Notes: generated by a model not told the origin, from the letters alone. Positions 1 to 6,928 are shown, counted from the stretch's first letter. The stretch: DNA of 7,945 nt from an uncultured Oribacterium sp. (GCA_900772695.1 CAAGRO010000424.1:1-7945); one strand, 5' to 3'. Made by a program: numbers and translations.

Positions 1-1247
1 ACCACCAGCACGGCGACGGCCCGCGGAATCGCAAATTCCACGCCCTTCCCCGCCAGCATCCAGGCGATGAAGGTCAGCAGAGAAACGAGGATCACGGCCG
101 GTACGAAGATCCCGGCCACCTGATCTGCAATTCGTGAGATCGGTGCCTTCGTCGCGGCTGCGTCTGATACCATCCGGATAATCTGGCTGAGCGTTGTATC
201 CTCTCCGACACGCGTCGCCCGTGCCTTCAGGAAGCCGTCCGTGTTGATGGTCGCCGCTGATACGGCATCGCCGACCGTCTTATCCACCGGGATGCTCTCA
301 CCGGTGAGGGCGGCTTCATTGACCGCACTGCTGCCCTCGAGGATGACACCATCTACCGGGATGCTCTCACCCGGACGCACCACAAAGAGATCACCGGACT
401 GCACCTCCGCGATGGGCACCGTCACTTCCTTTCCGTCCCGCAGCAGTACCGCCGTTTTCGGTGCCAGCTTCATGAGACTGCGAAGCGCATCGGTCGTCCG
501 TCCCTTCGACCTCGCCTCGAGCATCTTGCCGACAGTGATCAGTGCCGGAATCATCGCTGCCGTTTCGAAATACAGATTGTGGTGCAGGTGATGTACCGTC
601 TCCATCTGTCCGTCAGCCAGCGCAACGCTCATCAGAAAGAGCTCCACCAGCGAGTACAGAAAGGCGGCACTCGAGCCCAGTGCGACGAGGGCGTCCATGT
701 TCGGAGCCCGGTAAAGGAGCGAGCGGAAACCGCCGACGAAGAATTTCCGGTTGATATACATGACGATGAGCGCCAGTAGCATCTGTACGATCCCGCCGTT
801 CACCGGATTCTCAAACACCGCCGGCAGCGGCCAGCCTGCCATATTATGGCCCATGCTGAAGTACATCAGCACGACGAGCAGCAGTATCGACTGGAGGAGG
901 CGCTTCTTCAGCTTCGGCGTCTCACGATCCCGCAGCGCCTCTTCCTCTGCCGCCATCGGATCGAGCCCGCAGCCTGCAGCGGAGCAGGCTGCCCCCTGCA
1001 CATTTACTCCATTTTCAGTCCCACGGCCAATGCTGCCATCCGGATGCCCGCCCTTCACGCTGGCACCATAGCCCGCATTTACCACGGCCTTTATGATGTC
1101 CTCCGGTGCTGCATCGCCCTCGACAGCAAGCGTGTTCGTCAGCAGAGAGACCGTCGCCTCCCGTACCCCCGGCACAGCACGCGCCGCCTTCTCGACACGT
1201 GCCTGACAGGCCGCACAGCTCATACCGGTCACGATATACTGTTTCAT
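1..1247 (-). CDS. copA: Copper-exporting P1B-type ATPase CopA, N-terminal 415 residues (cut by window edge)
   Basis: Membrane ATPase expected to pump Cu(I) out of the cytoplasm. Only the N-terminal part is visible; the frame is still open at base 3. Residues 1-65 form a heavy-metal-associated domain with the GMSCAAC motif (metal-binding Cys11 and Cys14). A linker holds two more cysteines (Cys88, Cys93). Hydrophobic segments near 117-132, 152-167, 184-206 and 225-242 fit the first four membrane helices; the first carries MGHNM, as in CopA proteins. A His-rich patch (HHLHH, 219-223) lies in the loop before the fourth helix. The actuator domain follows, with PGESIPVDG (292-300) and the catalytic TGES (315-318). 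Another helix begins near 370, and the frame ends at RAVAVLV, where the CPC motif should follow. CPC, DKTGT and the ATP-binding domain are therefore outside the window. The ATG at 1245-1247 has AGAGG five bases upstream. The gene is alone downstream of a CsoR-like operator, which supports copper as the substrate. Confidence 0.95.
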   Translation of the reverse strand, partial: MKQYIVTGMSCAACQARVEKAARAVPGVREATVSLLTNTLAVEGDAAPEDIIKAVVNAGYGASVKGGHPDGSIGRGTENGVNVQGAACSAAGCGLDPMAAEEEALRDRETPKLKKRLLQSILLLVVLMYFSMGHNMAGWPLPAVFENPVNGGIVQMLLALIVMYINRKFFVGGFRSLLYRAPNMDALVALGSSAAFLYSLVELFLMSVALADGQMETVHHLHHNLYFETAAMIPALITVGKMLEARSKGRTTDALRSLMKLAPKTAVLLRDGKEVTVPIAEVQSGDLFVVRPGESIPVDGVILEGSSAVNEAALTGESIPVDKTVGDAVSAATINTDGFLKARATRVGEDTTLSQIIRMVSDAAATKAPISRIADQVAGIFVPAVILVSLLTFIAWMLAGKGVEFAIPRAVAVLV

Positions 1248-1282
1248 AGATACCTCTTTCCATATGCAAGTCACGGCGGAGA

Positions 1283-1300
1283 TATACCCCCACCCCGTAT
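1283..1300. promoter_or_regulatory. Possible second CsoR half-site in the copA leader
   Basis: The nine bases tataccccc (1283-1291) repeat exactly the left arm and next base of the main operator (1317-1325), 34 bases away. The other side (ccccgtat) is not an inverted arm, so at best this is a half-site or a decayed copy. It would lie downstream of the predicted transcription start, in the leader RNA. Confidence 0.3.
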
Positions 1301-1314
1301 TCCAAGTCAGCATC

Positions 1315-1344
1315 AGTATACCCCCGAGGGGTATATGTTGTCAA
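1315..1344 (-). promoter_or_regulatory. copA promoter (sigma-70 type)
   Basis: On the minus strand a perfect -35 box TTGACA (1339-1344) and a -10 box TATACT (1315-1320, five of six consensus bases) are separated by 18 bases. Transcription would start near 1308, giving a leader of about 60 bases before the copA ATG. The -35 box lies directly against the T-tract of the upstream lipoprotein terminator. The spacer is filled by the CsoR-like palindrome. Confidence 0.85.
1317..1335. promoter_or_regulatory. CsoR-like copper operator in the copA promoter spacer
   Basis: Perfect inverted repeat with 8-base arms, tatacccc and ggggtata, around a 3-base centre (cga). It overlaps the -10 box and most of the spacer, so a bound repressor would block RNA polymerase. 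GC-tract palindromes of the form TACCCC-n-GGGGTA are the known type of site for CsoR, the Cu(I)-sensing repressor that controls copA in Firmicutes and Actinobacteria. The palindrome is seen directly; CsoR as the binder is inferred from its form and the gene it controls. No csoR gene is in the window. Confidence 0.8.
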
Positions 1345-1347
1345 TAG

Positions 1348-1378
1348 AAAACCCTGCCGTATGCAACGGCAGGGTTTT
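1348..1378 (-). terminator. Intrinsic terminator after the lipoprotein gene
   Basis: A perfect 13-bp stem (1348-1360 with 1366-1378; core accctgccgt / acggcagggt) encloses the 5-base loop atgca. On the minus strand it runs into TTTTCTATT. It begins 4 bases after the lipoprotein stop codon and ends next to the copA -35 box, separating the two units. A run of T on the other side (1375-1379) would let it act on the plus strand too, but no plus-strand gene is seen. Confidence 0.9.
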
Positions 1379-1381
1379 TGC

Positions 1382-2920
1382 TCAGCCCATCGGGCCACCC
1401 GGGAGGAGGTCATCCGACGGACCCTGGCTGCCCGGGCCAGCGGGTGCGGCGGATGGGTCCGGGCCGGCCGGTGCCGCCGGCTGCGGCTGTGGTGCAGGGG
1501 AAGCAGCGGTTTCTGCCGGCTTCTGCGGCTCTTCGATTTCCACATGCTTTTCGCTCGTTTCGGTTTTCTTCTCGGATTCGTGCGACTTTTCCGTTTCCTT
1601 CTTCTCGCTCTCCCCCTTCTGTTCGTCGTTCTTTTTCTTCTCGCCGTCCTCCCTCGTTTCCTCGTCGCGTTTCGTATGGTTCTCGCGCTTTATGTCGTCG
1701 TCTCGTTTTTGATTCTTATCTGACTCCGCATCCTCACTCTTCTTCGACTCCGTGTTCTCGTCTTCGTCTTCATCCTCATATTCGTCTTCCGAATCGCTTC
1801 CATAGGATGTCGTATCATCGTATCGGCTCACCGAGCTGCTTTCCTCCGGCTTCGTCACGGCATATCCATAGTAAAAATCCTCGCCCGGAATACTGCGGCC
1901 GATGGCGGCCGAATCGACCTCCGCGATGGCGATGAGGTAGGCACTGAGCCGGCTCTTCATCTGGTCCCCGGTGATGCACTTGAGATTCGCATACGGGAGT
2001 GCCAGCGGGACGACCGCCGCCTGCGTGATGCCGAACTTTCCGGCGAGCTTTGCCGTCTGGTTCGCGGCGCGCTCTGCCTTTACGATGGACATCGCAGTTT
2101 CACGGAGAAGATTATCCACCGAGCTTCGTTTATTCTCGTAGTAATCCCGATGCACGAGGGTCACGCTGGAGATCAGGCTGCCGGTCGCGGTGACATTCTC
2201 CCAGCTGTCCTTCAGCGAAAATGCACGCACCGTGCCCGGCACGCCGGCCAGCAGGCTCGATGCGTCCGGCTCTGCGACGATGGCGACCTTCGACGGATCC
2301 GCCGAAAGCTGCGCCGTGATGTCCTCGATGCTCGTATACTGCACATCGAACTGCGTGCCATATTGACTCTTGAGGTAGCGGATGACATACTCCGGCTGCT
2401 CACCCTGTCCGACGCTCAGCACAGTCTTTCCCTTCAGTCCCTGGAAGCTCTTCAGCTCGGTGTTGCCGGTGATGCAGTACAGCTCGTTACCTGCATTGAT
2501 ATTGACGATGACCGCACCGTCCTTCGCATCATGGTAGGCGCGCGCTGCACTTTCCGGCGAAAGGATCGCGACATCTGTCGCTCCGGTGATGAAGTCCGAC
2601 AGAACCTCTGCCTCACGGTCCTTCAGCTCGAAATGGTACTCTCCCTGTGTCGCGCCCAGCTCGGACTCCTCCATGAGATGCGCGAAGCCGAGGGCGGCTG
2701 CCCCCCGGGAAAGCTCGATCCGCATCGCATCCGGATCCGCCGGCTCCACGACCTGGTCCGCCGGGATGGTCGTTTCAAGGATCGCCTGCGTTTCTTCTGC
2801 TGTCGTCTCCTGCTTCGATGCGACATGCTCCACAAGCTCCGTAAAATGTCCGCATCCGGACAGGAGCAGCGTGAGTGCCATCGGGATCATCATATATTTC
2901 CATGCTTTTTTCATCATCAT
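1382..2920 (-). CDS. Lipoprotein with NMT1/THI5-like substrate-binding domain and long charged, Pro-rich C-terminal tail
   Basis: Predicted lipid-anchored solute-binding protein of 512 residues. A signal peptide ends in the lipobox LSGC (20-23), so Cys23 should be acylated. Residues about 65-355 resemble the NMT1/THI5-like periplasmic-binding family, which includes ABC binding proteins for sulfonates, nitrate and thiamine precursors. Family-like signs are TDVAIL (115-120), LKGKTVLSVGQGEQPEYVI (162-180) and VAIVAEPDASSLL (212-224). The ligand cannot be named from sequence. The tail is unusual: residues 376-389 are almost all Asp/Glu, 390-465 alternate Lys/Arg with Glu/Asp, and 466-512 are rich in Pro, Ala, Gly and Gln. 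Usual family members stop near 330-360 residues. No ABC permease or ATPase gene is adjacent. Three consecutive ATGs (2912-2920) follow AAAAGG; the second or third gives more usual spacing than the first. No clear promoter is seen; weak boxes overlap the upstream terminator. Confidence 0.85.
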   Translation of the reverse strand: MMMKKAWKYMMIPMALTLLLSGCGHFTELVEHVASKQETTAEETQAILETTIPADQVVEPADPDAMRIELSRGAAALGFAHLMEESELGATQGEYHFELKDREAEVLSDFITGATDVAILSPESAARAYHDAKDGAVIVNINAGNELYCITGNTELKSFQGLKGKTVLSVGQGEQPEYVIRYLKSQYGTQFDVQYTSIEDITAQLSADPSKVAIVAEPDASSLLAGVPGTVRAFSLKDSWENVTATGSLISSVTLVHRDYYENKRSSVDNLLRETAMSIVKAERAANQTAKLAGKFGITQAAVVPLALPYANLKCITGDQMKSRLSAYLIAIAEVDSAAIGRSIPGEDFYYGYAVTKPEESSSVSRYDDTTSYGSDSEDEYEDEDEDENTESKKSEDAESDKNQKRDDDIKRENHTKRDEETREDGEKKKNDEQKGESEKKETEKSHESEKKTETSEKHVEIEEPQKPAETAASPAPQPQPAAPAGPDPSAAPAGPGSQGPSDDLLPGGPMG

Positions 2921-2963
2921 CTGGCCTTTTCTTTCTGATAAACTCTGATGACTATGTTAGCAC

Positions 2964-2992
2964 AAAAAAGCCCCCGGAGAAAACTCCGGGGG
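2964..2992 (-). terminator. Intrinsic terminator after the alcohol dehydrogenase gene
   Basis: A perfect 9-bp GC-rich stem (cccccggag 2971-2979 with ctccggggg 2984-2992) closes on an AAAA loop. On the minus strand it is followed by a run of six T (2964-2969). It lies about 120 bases past the dehydrogenase stop and 44 bases before the lipoprotein start, so it should end the dehydrogenase transcript. Confidence 0.9.
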
Positions 2993-3019
2993 AAATATTT
3001 ACAGTTCAAATTACAAGGA

Positions 3020-3087
3020 GACCATGCCATGAGATGCGCCTTCGGCGCGGGCATGGTCGCTTGATTTTGCCGGACGAGCCGGCAAAA
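3020..3087. repeat. Two tandem inverted repeats in the 3' region of the alcohol dehydrogenase transcript
   Basis: Between the dehydrogenase stop and its terminator are two hairpin-forming palindromes. The first pairs gaccatgcc (3020-3028) with ggcatggtc (3050-3058) and has an inner stem gcgcc/ggcgc (3036-3040 with 3044-3048). The second pairs ttttgccgg (3065-3073) with ccggcaaaa (3079-3087). Neither has a T-run, so they are not simple terminators. They may protect the mRNA 3' end or be a dispersed REP-type element. The word atgccatgaga (3024-3034) recurs at 6940-6950 in another intergenic palindrome patch. Confidence 0.6.
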
Positions 3088-3112
3088 CGGCCTCGCCGCC
3101 CAGTGATAAAAA

Positions 3113-4258
3113 TTACATCAGCTTTCTGAACATCGCCTCGAAGTCAGCGATGCTTGCTTCTCTTGGGTTACCAGGTGCACATGCATCGGCTGCAGCGGAC
3201 TCGCACAGGAACGGAAGGTCCTCTTCCTTGAGGGCCTCAAGCTTGGTCGGGATGCCGACATCTACGGAGAGCTGCTTCACAGCATCGATGGCAGCCTTAC
3301 GATAGGTGGCTGCATCCATACCGGTGGTGTCGATACCAAATGCCTCTGCGATGGCCTTGAACTTCTCGCCGGTGTACTCCTGGTTGAACTCCATAACGAT
3401 CGGAAGCATCATCGCACATGCAACACCGTGTGGTGTGTCATACACTGCGCCGAGGGTATGTGCCATGGAGTGTGCGATACCGAGACCGACGTTCGAGTAT
3501 GCCATCGCGGTGACATACTGTGCAAGTGCCATGCCCTCACGTCCGTCCGGATCGTTCGCTACAGCCTTCCGAAGGCTCTTTGCGATGAGCTTGATGGCCT
3601 CGAGGTCGAGTACATCTGCGAGCTCCCATGCGCCCTTGGTGGTGTAGCCTTCGATCGCATGTGTCAGTGCATCCATACCGGTCGAAGCCGTGAGGCCCTT
3701 CGGCATGGAGGACATCATATCCGGATCAACGACGGCGATATCAGGAATATCGTTTGCATCGACGCAGACGAACTTTCTCTTCTTCTCCACATCCGTAACA
3801 ACATAGTTGATGGTGGACTCTGCGCCGGTACCACCAGTCGTCGGTACCGCGATGGTGAATACCGTACGATGCTTCGTCGGTGCAACACCCTCGAGAGAAC
3901 GGATATCGGCAAACTCCGGATTGTTGATGACGATGCCGATGCCCTTACCGGTATCCATGGAGGATCCGCCACCGATGGTGATCATGCAGTCTGCACCAGA
4001 GGACTTGTATGCCTCGACACCGTGCTGGATGTTCTCGATGGTTGGGTTCGGCTTGATGTCATCATACAGGAAGAAGTCAATGCCGTTCTCCTTCAGAAGA
4101 TCGGTCACCTTGGCTGTTACGCCGAACTTTACGAGATCAGGATCCGATGCAACGAAAGCCTTATGATAGCCTCTTGCCTTGATGAGACCAGGGATCTCCT
4201 TGATTGCACCATGTCCATGATAGGAAATACCATTTAAGACGAAACGATTCACAGCCAT
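3113..4258 (-). CDS. fucO: Iron-dependent (group III) alcohol dehydrogenase, lactaldehyde reductase (FucO) family
   Basis: Cytoplasmic NAD(H)-dependent oxidoreductase. In FucO it interconverts lactaldehyde and 1,2-propanediol; relatives act on ethanol, butanol or other diols. The 381 residues are full length for the family and align with E. coli FucO from end to end by eye. The dinucleotide-binding GGGSSMDTGKGIG lies at 96-108 and PTTGGTGAE at 139-147. The four metal ligands are present at the E. coli positions: Asp196, His200, His263 and His277. The C-terminal GNPREA (363-368) is also FucO-like. The ATG at 4256-4258 follows AAAGGAG with a 7-base gap, a strong start. The gene stands alone between two terminators and has its own promoter. 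No fucose, rhamnose or propanediol genes are near, so a general fermentative role is as likely as lactaldehyde reduction. The family call is firm; the exact substrate is not. Confidence 0.93.
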   Translation of the reverse strand: MAVNRFVLNGISYHGHGAIKEIPGLIKARGYHKAFVASDPDLVKFGVTAKVTDLLKENGIDFFLYDDIKPNPTIENIQHGVEAYKSSGADCMITIGGGSSMDTGKGIGIVINNPEFADIRSLEGVAPTKHRTVFTIAVPTTGGTGAESTINYVVTDVEKKRKFVCVDANDIPDIAVVDPDMMSSMPKGLTASTGMDALTHAIEGYTTKGAWELADVLDLEAIKLIAKSLRKAVANDPDGREGMALAQYVTAMAYSNVGLGIAHSMAHTLGAVYDTPHGVACAMMLPIVMEFNQEYTGEKFKAIAEAFGIDTTGMDAATYRKAAIDAVKQLSVDVGIPTKLEALKEEDLPFLCESAAADACAPGNPREASIADFEAMFRKLM

Positions 4259-4357
4259 AATTCTACTCCTTTAAAATAAAATGAATGCCCTGTCAGAAAG
4301 ACCCATTCTTCCTGTACAGACATAAAGATACAAAACCCGTGGTTTCCGCGCTGTGCT

Positions 4358-4374
4358 TTGTTCACTATGCACAA
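4358..4374. promoter_or_regulatory. Possible Rex-like redox operator upstream of the alcohol dehydrogenase
   Basis: The 17 bases TTGTTCACTATGCACAA form an imperfect palindrome (TTGTnCA ... TGnACAA) downstream of the -10 box. Rex, the NADH/NAD sensor of Firmicutes, binds sites of the form TTGTnAAnnnnTTnACAA and often controls alcohol dehydrogenase genes. This candidate is one base short of the usual 18 and lacks the AA/TT inner bases, so the call is weak. Confidence 0.22.
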
Positions 4375-4388
4375 CCGAAACCTTTTTC

Positions 4389-4417
4389 ATCTTAACAGAT
4401 TGTAGATTAATTATCAA
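4389..4417 (-). promoter_or_regulatory. Promoter of the alcohol dehydrogenase gene
   Basis: On the minus strand TTGATA (4412-4417) and TAAGAT (4389-4394) are separated by exactly 17 bases in an AT-rich stretch. The implied start near 4382 leaves a leader of about 125 bases, long enough for leader-level control, though no recognised riboswitch is seen in it. Confidence 0.6.
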
Positions 4418-4457
4418 TATACATATAAAACATGGCAAAATTCTACTGCATCAGCTT

Positions 4458-4495
4458 AAAAAAATACCCTTCGGCCGTGAATATGCCGAAGGGTA
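4458..4495 (-). terminator. Intrinsic terminator of the argS-yfcE operon
   Basis: A perfect 11-bp stem (tacccttcggc 4465-4475 with gccgaagggta 4485-4495) encloses a 9-base loop and is followed on the minus strand by seven T (4458-4464). It starts 27 bases after the yfcE stop. Confidence 0.93.
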
Positions 4496-4522
4496 AGCGA
4501 AATCATTTCGTCGATATGTCGT

Positions 4523-5086
4523 TTAGGCGTTCAGTGAAATCGATGCGATCGTGTGACCGTCGAAGTCATAAACCGTGAACACATCCTCATCGAGGATGGC
4601 ATAGGTATTCGGGTTTCCGCCCTTCGGAAGCGAGGTGCTGCCCGGATTCAGATGGAAGAAATGACGGCCATCCTCCGCGGTCAGCTTCTCTGCCTTCAGA
4701 AGATGCGTATGACCATGCAGCAGCGCGTCACCCTCCATCAGCGGCGGAAGCTTCGTCTCATCGAAAAGATGTCCATGGGTCGCAAAAATCGTATGCCCGT
4801 TCAGTGCGAGGATGGCATAATCCGCCATCACCGGGAACTGCAGCACCATCTGATCGACCTCGGCCTCACAGTTGCCCCGTACCGCCCAGATTCTGTCCTT
4901 CAGCGGATTCAGCATCGCGATAACTTCCTTCGGCGCATACTCCAGCGGGAGGTCGTTACGCGGTCCATGGTAGAGGATGTCGCCGAGCAGGATCAGGCGT
5001 TCTGCGCCGCTCTCCTCGAGCTTCTCCAGGGTCTTGCGGCACCAGTACGCGGAGCCGTGGATATCACTGGCAATGAAATATTTCAT
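4523..5086 (-). CDS. yfcE: YfcE/MJ0936-family metallophosphodiesterase
   Basis: Small cytoplasmic calcineurin-like phosphoesterase of 187 residues, the usual size for YfcE. E. coli YfcE is a metal-dependent phosphodiesterase known mainly from artificial substrates; its physiological substrate is unclear. All family motifs are present in order: SDIHGS (Asp8, His10), GDILYHGPRND (Asp36), RGNCEAEVD (Asn72), THGH (His104) and GHTH (His126, His128), then the NPGSTSLPKGG signature. These supply the two-metal site. The start is the ATG at 5084-5086, giving the canonical MKYFIASDIHGS beginning, with GGGGAG ten bases upstream. A longer in-frame start at 5191 would overlap argS by 85 bases and add sequence unlike the family. 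The gene follows argS by 20 bases and shares its terminator, so it is probably co-transcribed. No functional link with arginyl-tRNA synthesis is known; the pairing may be only positional. Confidence 0.92.
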   Translation of the reverse strand: MKYFIASDIHGSAYWCRKTLEKLEESGAERLILLGDILYHGPRNDLPLEYAPKEVIAMLNPLKDRIWAVRGNCEAEVDQMVLQFPVMADYAILALNGHTIFATHGHLFDETKLPPLMEGDALLHGHTHLLKAEKLTAEDGRHFFHLNPGSTSLPKGGNPNTYAILDEDVFTVYDFDGHTIASISLNA

Positions 5087-5106
5087 AATCTGTCTTCTCC
5101 CCTCGA

Positions 5107-6921
5107 TTACATCCGCTCCGGTGCACCGAATCCCAGTGTATGGATGCAGGTGCTCAGTACGCGGAAGGTCAGCATCAGAAGAGCCATGCAACTCTCCTTT
5201 TCCTTCTCCGGCAGGCTCAGGAACTTCACATCATGGTAGAGACTGTTGAAGTTGTTCGCCAGTGCATAGATATAGGAGCAGATGCGGTGCGGTGCAAGGT
5301 CCTTCCATGCACCGTTGATCTCATCCTGATAACGTGTGAGAAGCATCTGTACATCATGTGCAGACTTCTCCTTCATCGGCAGGATCCGGAAGTCGGTCGC
5401 ATGCTCCTTCACATAATCCTTTACATGCACCTCATCACTCACGCCACGCTCCTGCATGAACTTCCGAAGGATCGAGTTGATACGCACGATGGTGTATAGG
5501 ATGTATGGACCGGTGTTGCCCTCGAAGGACGTGAACTTGTCGAGGTCGAAGATATAATCCTTCGTCGCCTGGTTTGAGAGATCACCGTACTTCAGTGCGG
5601 CGAGGCCGACACGCACCGCGATGGCCGCTGCCTCCTCCTCCGTGAGCTCCTCCCCACGGGATGCGCGTACACGCTCGAGGACCTTCTCATTCGTCTCCTG
5701 GATCAGCTTCTCGAGACGAAGCACACCGCCCTCCCGGGTCTTGAACGGCTTTCCGTCCTTACCGTTCATCGTACCGAAGCCGATGAAGCGAAGCTCCTCC
5801 TCCGGACGTACGAGGCCTGCCTTCCGTGCCACACGGAAGAACTGGGTATAGTGGAGGGACTGACGGCTGTCCGCGATGTAGATGTACTCATCCGGATGAT
5901 ACAGCTTCTCACGCTCGACGATGGTACCGAGGTCGGAGGTCGCATACAGCGCCGCACCGTCCGACTTACGGATCATGCATGGCGGAATCTCCTTCGCATC
6001 GCTCTCCTCTGCGACATCCACCACCAGCGCGCCCTGGGACTCATACGCAAGCCCCTTATCAATCAGCTCCTGAATCAGGCCCGGAATGTACTGCTGCGCA
6101 TCACTCTCCCCCTTCCAGAGGTCGAAGTGAACATCGAGGTTTCCATAGTTCTTCTTCAGATCCGCGATGGAAACCTTCATGATCTTATTCCACACCGCAC
6201 GGTAGGTCGGGTCACCGTTCTGCAGCTTCAGCGTCGCCTGATGCGCGCGCTCGGCGTACTCCGGATTGATGAGCTCGCCCTTGTGCGGACCATCCTCATA
6301 CTTCGCCTTCGCCTTTGCGGAAGCAAATGGATAGATCTCCTCGAGCTGAGAAATCTCGAGATCCTGATCGAGCTGTCCACGGTCCTCGAGCTCCGTAATG
6401 ATGAGGCCCATCTGAAGACCCCAGTCTCCGAGATGTACGTCACCGATGACGTCATTGCCCTGCTGAATCGCCATCCGCTTGATCGCCTCACCGATGACGG
6501 CCGAACGAAGATGGCCGACATGGAGCGGCTTCGCTGCATTGGCTCCGCCGTAGTCGATGATGATCTTCTTCCCCTCATGGGCATCGAGACCGAGGTCCTC
6601 ATGGAAGTTCATCTCGTTCAGATACTTCGTGGTGAGCTCCTCGGATACGTTCAGGTTGATGAAGCCCGGCATGACCGCAGAGACCTCGGAGAACATCACG
6701 ATGTCGCCCTGCTGCATGGTCTTCAGCTTCTCCACCACCTCGCCTGCGATATCCATCGGCTTCTTGTGGTACTGCTTCGCACCGGCCATCGCTCCGTTCG
6801 ACTGGTACTCGCAGAGGTCCGGACGGTTGGAAATCGTCACGCGACCGAGCTCTGCATCGTAACCGGCCAGCACAAACGCAGTCCGTACGGCGTCGGTGAT
6901 AACATTCAGAATCGTAGTCAA
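5107..6921 (-). CDS. argS: Arginyl-tRNA synthetase (class I)
   Basis: Cytoplasmic enzyme that charges tRNA-Arg with arginine using ATP. It has 604 residues, within the family's usual range. An N-terminal additional domain (about 1-95) precedes the Rossmann catalytic core. The HIGH signature appears as HVGH (134-137) in AAKPLHVGHLRSAVIG. The KMSKS-equivalent region is KPFKTREGG (391-399), as in enzymes such as E. coli ArgRS that lack a canonical KMSK. The helical anticodon-binding (DALR) domain runs from about 470 to the end and closes with the typical APERM. The start codon is TTG (6919-6921), not ATG, set by AAAGGAG seven bases upstream and by the expected N-terminal length. No T-box (AGGGTGGNACC) is seen upstream. 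The leader contains palindromes at 6944-7007, and no clear promoter can be assigned. yfcE follows after 20 bases. Confidence 0.97.
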   Translation of the reverse strand: MTTILNVITDAVRTAFVLAGYDAELGRVTISNRPDLCEYQSNGAMAGAKQYHKKPMDIAGEVVEKLKTMQQGDIVMFSEVSAVMPGFINLNVSEELTTKYLNEMNFHEDLGLDAHEGKKIIIDYGGANAAKPLHVGHLRSAVIGEAIKRMAIQQGNDVIGDVHLGDWGLQMGLIITELEDRGQLDQDLEISQLEEIYPFASAKAKAKYEDGPHKGELINPEYAERAHQATLKLQNGDPTYRAVWNKIMKVSIADLKKNYGNLDVHFDLWKGESDAQQYIPGLIQELIDKGLAYESQGALVVDVAEESDAKEIPPCMIRKSDGAALYATSDLGTIVEREKLYHPDEYIYIADSRQSLHYTQFFRVARKAGLVRPEEELRFIGFGTMNGKDGKPFKTREGGVLRLEKLIQETNEKVLERVRASRGEELTEEEAAAIAVRVGLAALKYGDLSNQATKDYIFDLDKFTSFEGNTGPYILYTIVRINSILRKFMQERGVSDEVHVKDYVKEHATDFRILPMKEKSAHDVQMLLTRYQDEINGAWKDLAPHRICSYIYALANNFNSLYHDVKFLSLPEKEKESCMALLMLTFRVLSTCIHTLGFGAPERM

Positions 6922-6928
6922 ATCAATA

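Noticed and set aside
286..371. Exact 17-base direct repeat (286-302 and 355-371) in copA
   Set aside because: Both copies encode GESIPVD, part of the PGESIPVDG and TGESIPVDK motifs that normally occur in P-type ATPases, so protein constraint explains it.
846..1935. Plus-strand and minus-strand frames overlapping copA and the lipoprotein tail (846-1712, 1378-1935, 1015-1545)
   Set aside because: They cross two real genes and the terminator/promoter region, and their composition (Ser/Phe or Arg/Pro runs) comes from the low-complexity tail read in other frames.
2150..2938. Plus-strand frame of 262 codons opposite the lipoprotein gene
   Set aside because: Antisense shadow of the binding-protein gene; no recognisable motifs and no ribosome binding site.
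3428..4237. Plus-strand frame of 269 codons opposite the alcohol dehydrogenase
   Set aside because: Antisense shadow of a gene with intact catalytic motifs.
5087..5191. Extended yfcE start adding 35 residues
   Set aside because: It would overlap argS and add sequence unlike the family; MKYFIASDIHGS at 5086 is the canonical N-terminus and has a ribosome binding site.
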